Below, piece after piece: positions 1-5,066 of a stretch of DNA of 6,206 bases. The translations under genes and the position numbers were made by a program. How positions within the stretch are numbered: the first letter of the stretch is position 1; each line of letters starts with the position of its first letter. The stretch is from Bacteroidota bacterium (GTDB taxonomy: Bacteria > Bacteroidota > Bacteroidia > Chitinophagales > Chitinophagaceae), in the NCBI GenBank assembly GCA_947462495.1, contig CANHOY010000105.1:1-6206 (forward strand), in the 5' to 3' direction. A model generated the notes under the pieces. The model did not search any database and was not told where the DNA came from. It saw only the letters and a program-made list of their open reading frames with translations.

Positions 1-279
1 CATTGGAATTTCTACCGGCAACATATCTGCAATAGGTCCATTGGCTTCTTCATAGCGCTCCACATTTTCCACCAAGGCCTTCATAAATCTCTTGGCATGC
101 ATTGGGGTTAAAATAACTCTGCTTTTTACCTTACTCTTTGGGGTACCAGGCATGACATTGACAAAATCAACTACAAATTCGGCATTGCTATGGGTGATGA
201 TGGCCAAATTAGCATAAGCACCTTCGGCTATTTCTTCACTTATTTCGATGTTTAAGGGTTGGTTTGGGTTTTGTTCCAT
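1..279 (-). CDS. DUF3467 domain protein, 3' end cut by window edge
   Basis: The reverse strand reads from an ATG at 279-277 without a stop to the window edge, giving 93 residues that begin MEQNPNQPLNIEISEEIAEG. The segments YANLAIITHSNAEFVVDFV, MPGTPKSKVKSRVILTPMHA and the following MKALVENVERYEEANG are the recognisable core of DUF3467, a small soluble family common in Bacteroidota. Members are about 100 residues, so probably only the last few codons are missing. No catalytic residues, signal peptide or membrane segment is visible, and its function is unknown. From memory, this gene often follows rpoC in Bacteroidota; here its upstream neighbour is the divergent folD, so it is not in that setting, or the window shows a different arrangement. 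A good -7 box lies about 18 bases upstream. The family call is confident; a function cannot be given. Confidence 0.85.
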   Translation of the reverse strand, partial: MEQNPNQPLNIEISEEIAEGAYANLAIITHSNAEFVVDFVNVMPGTPKSKVKSRVILTPMHAKRFMKALVENVERYEEANGPIADMLPVEIPM

Positions 280-296
280 ACTTTATATTAAGGCCC

Positions 297-304
297 CAAA
301 GATA
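297..304 (-). promoter_or_regulatory. Bacteroidota -7 promoter box for the DUF3467 gene
   Basis: On the minus strand, 304-297 reads TATCTTTG, an exact match to the Bacteroidota -7 consensus TAnnTTTG. The expected -33 position, 19 bases further upstream, falls in a run of nine T on this strand (complement of the A-run at 321-329), which gives TTTT rather than TTTG. Transcription would begin near 293, leaving a leader of about 14 bases before the ATG at 279. The box is identical to the guaB -7 box. The assignment rests on the consensus match and position. Confidence 0.6.
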
Positions 305-354
305 CAGGGGATGGAATGTTAAAAAAAAATTACAGCACTGCAATTCAAAGAAAC

Positions 355-362
355 TAAATTTG
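355..362 (+). promoter_or_regulatory. Bacteroidota -7 promoter box immediately before folD
   Basis: TAAATTTG at 355-362 exactly matches TAnnTTTG. It ends four bases before the folD ATG, so the predicted transcription start falls on or next to the start codon. No clear TTTG -33 element is present; the region 19 to 22 bases upstream reads TTACAG, behind the A-run at 321-329 that may help bend or open the DNA. An AT-rich sequence can match this box by chance, so confidence is moderate. Confidence 0.45.
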
Positions 363-366
363 CTTC

Positions 367-1239
367 ATGTTAATATTAGATGGTAAAATAGCCGCCGCAG
401 CTGTAAAAGCGACCCTTTTGGAGCAAACTCAGGCCCTTAAAGCCGCCGGAAAAAGAACTCCTCATTTAGCCGCCATTTTAGTGGGCTCTAATGGGGCTAG
501 CGAAACTTATGTAGCTAGTAAAGTAAAAAATTGCGAAGAAACTGGTTTTGGTTCTTCTTTGTATCGTTTGGATGCAGATGTAGAGGAAGCTGTTTTGTTA
601 GCAAAAATTGCCGAGCTCAATCAAGATCCAAATTGCGATGGCATTTTAGTGCAATTACCTTTGCCTAAACATATTAAAGAGTCAAAAGTAATTGAAGCGA
701 TTCATCCTGCTAAAGATGTAGATGGTTTTCATCCTGTAAATGTGGGCCGCTTGGTGCAAGGTTTAAATACTTTTATTCCTGCTACTCCTTATGGAATTAT
801 TTTAATGCTGGAACATTTTAATATCGAAACCAAAGGAAAAAATGCAGTGGTGATTGGTCGTAGTAATATAGTAGGACGCCCCATGAGTATTTTATTAAGT
901 AGTAATATTGCACAAGGAAATTGTACGGTTACCATTTGTCATAGCCATACTAAAAATTTAAAAGAAGTTTGTTTAGGAGCTGATATTATTGTGGCTGCAT
1001 TAGGCGTTCCTAACTTTTTGACAGGGGATATGATTAAGCCTGGTGTGGTTATTATTGATGTGGGTATTACCAGAGTAGATGACCCTACCGCTAAAAAAGG
1101 TTTTAGAATTAAAGGAGATGTTAATTATGAAGAAGCTTGCGCAAAAGCTTCTGCTATTACACCTGTTCCCGGCGGCGTTGGCTTAATGACTATTGCTGGT
1201 TTATTAAAAAACACAATGAAAGCTTACCAAGGGCTTTAA
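367..1239 (+). CDS. folD: FolD, methylenetetrahydrofolate dehydrogenase / methenyltetrahydrofolate cyclohydrolase
   Basis: This cytosolic bifunctional enzyme oxidises 5,10-methylene-THF to methenyl-THF with NAD(P)+ and hydrolyses that to 10-formyl-THF, supplying one-carbon units for purines and formyl-Met. The 290-residue length is normal. The N-terminal catalytic domain has YVASK (Tyr48, Lys52, matching E. coli Tyr50 and Lys54), DGILVQLPLP (91-100, with Gln96) and KDVDGFHP (116-123, with Asp119). The Rossmann domain carries GRSNIVGRP (164-172). The C-terminal signature ITPVPGGVG at 264-272 is followed by Leu273 where the family signature has Pro. The start is forced: an in-frame TAA lies at 355-357, four codons upstream, and the ATG opens the typical MLILDGK. 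There is no Shine-Dalgarno sequence; the -7 box nearly abuts the ATG. It is the first rightward gene, 39 bases before queE. Confidence 0.97.
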   Translation: MLILDGKIAAAAVKATLLEQTQALKAAGKRTPHLAAILVGSNGASETYVASKVKNCEETGFGSSLYRLDADVEEAVLLAKIAELNQDPNCDGILVQLPLPKHIKESKVIEAIHPAKDVDGFHPVNVGRLVQGLNTFIPATPYGIILMLEHFNIETKGKNAVVIGRSNIVGRPMSILLSSNIAQGNCTVTICHSHTKNLKEVCLGADIIVAALGVPNFLTGDMIKPGVVIIDVGITRVDDPTAKKGFRIKGDVNYEEACAKASAITPVPGGVGLMTIAGLLKNTMKAYQGL

Positions 1240-1278
1240 TTTCAATTAAATATTATTACAACTTTTAGCTTGAACACA

Positions 1279-1878
1279 ATGACTCAATATCCTGTGATGG
1301 AAATGTTTTATTCTTTGCAAGGCGAAGGATACCACCAAGGCAAAGCGGCTTTTTTTATTCGCTTGGCTGGATGTGATGTAGGTTGTGTTTGGTGCGATGT
1401 AAAAGATAGCTGGGATGCAAGCAAACATCCCGTATTAAGCATTGATGAAATAGTTTCAAACGCTGCTGCTCATCCTGCCCGATTAGCCATTGTTACTGGA
1501 GGCGAACCTTTATTATACAATTTAGATGCCTTGACCACTGCTTTAAAAATGGCAGGATTTGAAGTAAATATTGAAACCTCTGGTTCTAGTCCTTTGTCTG
1601 GAAAATGGGATTGGGTTTGTTTTTCACCTAAAAAATTTAAAGCACCGCTTGATGAATGTATACTCGCTGCTTCGGAACTAAAAGTAGTTATTTTTAATAC
1701 CCGCGATTTTGAATGGGCAGAAACCTATGCTCAACAAGTACCTCCCTCTTGCAAATTATACTTACAACCCGAATGGGATAAGTCCAATCAAATTACACCT
1801 TTAGTAATTGATTATATAAAAGCACACCCAAAATGGGAATTAAGTGCCCAATTGCATAAGTTCATTCAAGTTCCCTAA
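1279..1878 (+). CDS. queE: QueE, 7-carboxy-7-deazaguanine synthase (radical SAM)
   Basis: QueE converts 6-carboxytetrahydropterin (the QueD product) to 7-carboxy-7-deazaguanine, the ring-contraction step toward preQ0 and queuosine in tRNA. It uses S-adenosylmethionine, a 4Fe-4S cluster and Mg2+. The 199-residue protein shows FYSLQGEG (10-17), the cluster-binding CDVGCVWC (Cys32, Cys36, Cys39; canonical CX3CX2C), VTGGEPLL (72-79), NIETSGS (97-103), FSPKK (115-119) and LQPEW near the C-terminus. The short length and standard cysteine spacing differ from E. coli QueE, which has a CX14CX2C insertion, and fit the Bacteroidota type. I chose the ATG at 1279 because MTQYPVMEMFYSLQGEG matches the family; an in-frame TTG at 1270 would add only three residues. 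queC, queD and queF are not in the window. It lies 29 bases before the OmpA gene, probably on the folD transcript. Confidence 0.95.
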   Translation: MTQYPVMEMFYSLQGEGYHQGKAAFFIRLAGCDVGCVWCDVKDSWDASKHPVLSIDEIVSNAAAHPARLAIVTGGEPLLYNLDALTTALKMAGFEVNIETSGSSPLSGKWDWVCFSPKKFKAPLDECILAASELKVVIFNTRDFEWAETYAQQVPPSCKLYLQPEWDKSNQITPLVIDYIKAHPKWELSAQLHKFIQVP

Positions 1879-1888
1879 TTTGTATATT

Positions 1889-1905
1889 TACAATACATTA
1901 TTGTA
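1889..1905. repeat. 7-bp perfect inverted repeat just before the ompA-like start codon
   Basis: TACAATA (1889-1895) and TATTGTA (1899-1905) are exact reverse complements separated by CAT. The element ends two bases before the ATG at 1908 and fills most of the 29-base gap after queE. In mRNA it would form a weak AU-rich hairpin; in DNA it could be a regulator site. It lacks the GC stem and U-run of a terminator. Confidence 0.55.
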
Positions 1906-1907
1906 GT

Positions 1908-3881
1908 ATGATCAAAAGCAAATGGTTTTTTTTATTATTTTATTTTGCAATGACTTTTATTGCGAGTAGCCATTTACTAGCACAGGATACCGAAGTTATC
2001 AATAATAAAAAGACTACTATTAGTGCTAAAAATACAACCGCTGCAGAAAAATTATACGATAAAGCTATTATTGAATTAGACAATAAATCATTTGACAAGG
2101 GCATTGAATTACTTGAAAGCGCCATTCAAAAAAATCCTGAATTAATTGATGCTTCCTTAACCTTATTTCAAGCCTATTTAACTACCAAGCAATTTCAAAA
2201 AGCTATTTTAGTTTTTGAAAAAATACAAATAGCCGAGCCAGCTGCCTCTATTCCTTTTATTATAAAATATGCCACTGCTTATGTTAGCATGGGCAATTAT
2301 CAAAAAGCTTTTTCTATTTTACAACCCTTCATCGCCAATAATCAATTGCCCTCCTATTTAAAAAGCAAGGGTATTGATTTACTTAAAGTTTGTCAGTTTG
2401 CCATTTCTAATCCTACTCAATTAGAGATTAAAGTGACCAATGTGGGTGATAGTATTAACACTAATGCAGCTGAATATTTTCCAAGTGTTACAGTACAAGA
2501 CAGTTTATTTTTATTTATGCGTCGTTCTAATTTAATTAGAGAAGATTTTTATTACAGTACTCTTACCAAAGAAGGATTTTCTGAAGCAAAGCCTTTGGTT
2601 GATAATTTAAATGAGGCAGAAAAAAAAGGAAGTATGAGTCTTACACAGGATTTAAATACTTTGTTTTTTGCTGCAGACTATGGTGCCATTGGATTTGGCC
2701 GTTATGATATTTATAAAGTTACTAAAACAAAAAAAGGCTGGTCTGAACCAAAAAATTTAGGCCGTGCAATTAATTCTGATTATTGGGACAGTGCCCCTAG
2801 CATTGCACCAGATGGACAAGCACTTTATTTTTGTAGCAATAGGCCTGGTGGTTATGGCGGTATTGACCTTTACGTGGCCTACCGCAATGAAAAAGGATAT
2901 TGGAATGAAGCGGTAAATATGGGCCCTACTATTAATACCACAGAAGATGAACAAACTCCATTTATTCACGCCGATAATAGAAGTTTGTATTTTTCATCCA
3001 ATGGTTGGCCTGGATTTGGAGGAGCCGACTTATTTGTTTCTAGAAAAAAATTAGATGGCAGTTGGTCTACCCCCATGAATTTAGGCTACCCTATTAACAC
3101 TTATGAAAATGAGGGTAGTATTGCAGTGTCAAGCAATGGCATAGATGCTTATATGGCTAGTGACAGAATAGATAGTAAAGGCGGACTGGATATTTACAAA
3201 GCTATACTAGCAAATGCTACCAGAGCCAACAAAACTTTTTATTTAAAAGGTTATATAGCAGATGCTGTTACAAAAAATCCTATTGCAGGAGAAGTAGTTT
3301 TAGTGAACCCTTTGGATGACAGTAGCACCATGCAAATTAAAGTAGACAACAATGGTTATTTTGTTTTAGGACTTCCTTATTTTGATAGTTTAGGCATAAG
3401 AGTAAATAGTCCCAATCATATTTATGCAAGCACTTTTATTTCAGCGGATAGTTTACAATATTTATCAGGTACTACTTATCAGTTTTATTTAGCACCTATA
3501 CCCGTATATGGCAATTCTTTTTCTCAAAATTTCAACAATGTATTTTTTGATTTAAACTCTGCGAAGCTTAAAAAGAAATCAAGAGTAGAATTAGATGCTT
3601 TAGTTACTTATTTAGAATCTGCTCCTATGGCTGTAGTGCTTATCGAAGGTCATACCGATTCTAAAGGAGATAGCGTTCAAAATAAAAACATGTCTGATAG
3701 AAGATCTAAAGCCATTGCGCAATATTTAATTAGTAAAAAAATTGCACCTAATAGAGTTACAAATATTGGTCGTGGCTCCAAGTTCCCTATTGCCGACAAT
3801 GCTACCGAAGAAGGTCGGGCGAAAAACAGAAGAAGCAGTTTTGTTATTAGCTTCCCAAAGCCCAAAGAGTCTTCAAAATAA
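1908..3881 (+). CDS. TPR-PD40-CRD-OmpA envelope protein (PorE-like architecture)
   Basis: This 657-residue exported protein is predicted to be periplasmic and peptidoglycan-bound, tied to the outer membrane. Residues 1-25 form a signal peptide (basic MIKSK, hydrophobic core, likely cleavage LLA|QD). TPR helices span about 45-147. PD40/WD40-like propeller strands follow near 190, 241, 294, 349 and 403, with motifs such as SIAPDGQALYFCSN, GGYGGIDLYV and GFGGADLFVS. A carboxypeptidase-regulatory-like beta fold covers about 442-510. The OmpA C-terminal domain starts at NNVFFDLNSAKL (543), with GHTD (Asp584), SDRRS (Arg599) and KNRRS (640-643); the Asp and Arg fit the diaminopimelate-binding pair. 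This domain order is that of PorE, the peptidoglycan anchor of type IX secretion in Porphyromonas, but PorE is a lipoprotein and no lipobox Cys is seen here. Many Bacteroidota paralogues share the order, so the exact role is open. A weak promoter-like TTG-N21-TAATTTG (1852-1882) overlaps the queE end. Confidence 0.9.
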   Translation: MIKSKWFFLLFYFAMTFIASSHLLAQDTEVINNKKTTISAKNTTAAEKLYDKAIIELDNKSFDKGIELLESAIQKNPELIDASLTLFQAYLTTKQFQKAILVFEKIQIAEPAASIPFIIKYATAYVSMGNYQKAFSILQPFIANNQLPSYLKSKGIDLLKVCQFAISNPTQLEIKVTNVGDSINTNAAEYFPSVTVQDSLFLFMRRSNLIREDFYYSTLTKEGFSEAKPLVDNLNEAEKKGSMSLTQDLNTLFFAADYGAIGFGRYDIYKVTKTKKGWSEPKNLGRAINSDYWDSAPSIAPDGQALYFCSNRPGGYGGIDLYVAYRNEKGYWNEAVNMGPTINTTEDEQTPFIHADNRSLYFSSNGWPGFGGADLFVSRKKLDGSWSTPMNLGYPINTYENEGSIAVSSNGIDAYMASDRIDSKGGLDIYKAILANATRANKTFYLKGYIADAVTKNPIAGEVVLVNPLDDSSTMQIKVDNNGYFVLGLPYFDSLGIRVNSPNHIYASTFISADSLQYLSGTTYQFYLAPIPVYGNSFSQNFNNVFFDLNSAKLKKKSRVELDALVTYLESAPMAVVLIEGHTDSKGDSVQNKNMSDRRSKAIAQYLISKKIAPNRVTNIGRGSKFPIADNATEEGRAKNRRSSFVISFPKPKESSK

Positions 3882-3893
3882 AGTATTAATACT
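3882..3893. repeat. 12-bp perfect palindrome between the ompA-like gene and dprA
   Basis: AGTATTAATACT is identical to its own reverse complement and starts directly after the ompA-like stop codon (3879-3881), 36 bases before the dprA ATG. With no loop it cannot make a stable RNA hairpin, so a DNA-binding site is more likely than a terminator. An AT-only core can arise by chance in this AT-rich genome. Confidence 0.45.
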
Positions 3894-3929
3894 ACTCTTT
3901 CATATAGGTAAAAAATTGATGTTTACCGC

Positions 3930-5024
3930 ATGTATGATGAACTAGTATATACCATCGCGCTAAGTTGGATGGCAGGTCTAACCGATATTCAGAAAAAAAC
4001 TATTCTTGAATTTTATGGATCTGCTGTTGCTGTTTTTAAAGAGCACCAAAAACAACAAGCAGGTTTTACAGCACTTAATTTAGTGCAAAAAAATATTTTA
4101 ATCTCGAAATGGCCTTTGAAAGAAGCAGAAGCGGAATTAAATTTTATTAACAAGCATCAAATTCATTGCTTATCCGTTTTAGATCCTAATTATCCCAACA
4201 GATTGGTTCAATGCAAAGACGCTCCTTTATTATTGTTTATAAAGGGTTCTTATCAATTTAATTTGCCTCAATTGATTAGTATTGTTGGCACCCGTCAACC
4301 TACCCATCAAGTAAATAAAGTGGTTCAAGAATTAATTGAAGGTTTGGCTCATTTAAAAATGGGTGTAGTGAGTGGAATGGCATTAGGCGTAGATGGTATT
4401 GCACATCAAACCGCTATAAAAAAGAATGTATCCACCTGGGGCGTTTTAGCACATGGATTAGATCAAATTTATCCGAATGAACATAGGCGATTGGCTATAG
4501 AGATGCTTCCTCAAGGTGGCTTAATTACCGAATATAGAAAAGGTACTAATCCGCTCCCTTATTTTTTTCCAAAAAGAAATCGAATAGTAGCTGGCATGTC
4601 CGATGCCACCATTGTGATTGAAACAGATTTAAAAGGAGGTAGTATGATTACAGCCAATTTGGCTTTTGGTTATGACCGAGAAGTATTTGCGCTGCCTGGA
4701 AAAATACATGATGCTAAAAGTAAAGGATGCTTACATCTTATTAAATACAATAAAGCACATCTTTACCATGACCCTATTCATTTACTAGAAAATATGAATT
4801 GGCCTATTTTTGACCCAATACCAGTTGAAAAACAATTAAAATTGATTCTCGATCCCGAATTACAAAGGGTATTATTACTCATTGAAATGCAAGGGCCTAT
4901 TCATCGAGATGAATTAGCTAACCAATTAAAAATCAATACCAGTTTGCTTTCCAGCCACCTACTTTCATTAGAAATGCAGGGTCATATTAACTTATTAGCA
5001 GGCAACCTATTTAATAAGTGCTAA
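3930..5024 (+). CDS. dprA: DprA, DNA-processing protein A
   Basis: DprA binds incoming single-stranded DNA in the cytosol, protects it and loads RecA onto it during natural transformation; the gene also occurs in species not known to be competent. The 364 residues fit the family. A helical N-terminal region (about 1-95, with LSWMAGLTDIQKKTILEFYG) precedes the Rossmann-like core: SIVGTR (117-122), VSGMALGVDGIAH (147-159), GVLAHGLDQIYP, FPKRNRIVAG (Arg216, Asn217, Arg218), KGGSMITANLA (235-245) and FALPG. GTR and KGGS replace the GSR and SGS of well-studied homologues, substitutions I recall as usual in Bacteroidota. The last 65 residues look like the winged-helix domain (HRDELANQLKINTSLLSSHL). 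No Shine-Dalgarno or convincing promoter precedes it, so read-through from upstream is likely. The ATG at 3930 gives the usual short N-terminus. It lies 48 bases after the OmpA gene and 42 before guaB. Confidence 0.95.
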   Translation: MYDELVYTIALSWMAGLTDIQKKTILEFYGSAVAVFKEHQKQQAGFTALNLVQKNILISKWPLKEAEAELNFINKHQIHCLSVLDPNYPNRLVQCKDAPLLLFIKGSYQFNLPQLISIVGTRQPTHQVNKVVQELIEGLAHLKMGVVSGMALGVDGIAHQTAIKKNVSTWGVLAHGLDQIYPNEHRRLAIEMLPQGGLITEYRKGTNPLPYFFPKRNRIVAGMSDATIVIETDLKGGSMITANLAFGYDREVFALPGKIHDAKSKGCLHLIKYNKAHLYHDPIHLLENMNWPIFDPIPVEKQLKLILDPELQRVLLLIEMQGPIHRDELANQLKINTSLLSSHLLSLEMQGHINLLAGNLFNKC

Positions 5025-5032
5025 AAAAGGAT

Positions 5033-5063
5033 TTTGCCTAAATAATCGAAGGCCCTATCTTTG
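5033..5063 (+). promoter_or_regulatory. Complete Bacteroidota promoter for guaB (-33 TTTG, 19-base spacer, -7 TATCTTTG)
   Basis: TTTG at 5033-5036, a 19-base spacer, and TATCTTTG at 5056-5063 match the Bacteroidota consensus TTTG-N19-21-TAnnTTTG at every fixed position. The whole promoter fits in the 42-base gap after dprA, and its -7 box ends three bases before the guaB ATG. Transcription should therefore start at or within a base or two of the start codon. TTTGCCTA occurs at both elements (5033-5040 and 5060-5067), a direct repeat with 27-base period. This is the best-supported promoter in the window. Confidence 0.75.
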
Positions 5064-5066
5064 CCT

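Noticed and set aside
321..329. Run of nine A as a phase-variable tract
   Set aside because: It is outside the coding regions and a single run of this length is expected in an AT-rich intergenic region; length variation would need population data.
1235..1250. Inverted repeat TTTAAT-TTCA-ATTAAA at the folD stop as a terminator
   Set aside because: The stem is six AT pairs with no following T-run, too weak for intrinsic termination.
1270..1278. TTG start three codons upstream for queE
   Set aside because: The ATG at 1279 gives the family's usual N-terminus; the TTG adds three unsupported residues and overlaps a weak TAGCTTG box-like sequence.
1246..1428. 60-codon antisense open frame over the queE start
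   Set aside because: It is opposite the conserved cluster-binding region of QueE and has no start signal or homology-like pattern.
3918..3925. GATGTTTA before dprA as a -7 box
   Set aside because: It matches only four of six fixed positions and has no -33 element at the right distance, although its place five bases before the ATG resembles folD and guaB.
3742..3945. Out-of-frame 67-codon open frame across the end of the OmpA gene and the dprA start
   Set aside because: It overlaps the well-conserved OmpA domain end in another frame and encodes nothing recognisable.
5032..5053. GCCT...AGGC pairing after dprA as a terminator
   Set aside because: The stem is only four pairs across a ten-base loop, and the sequence is better explained as the guaB promoter.
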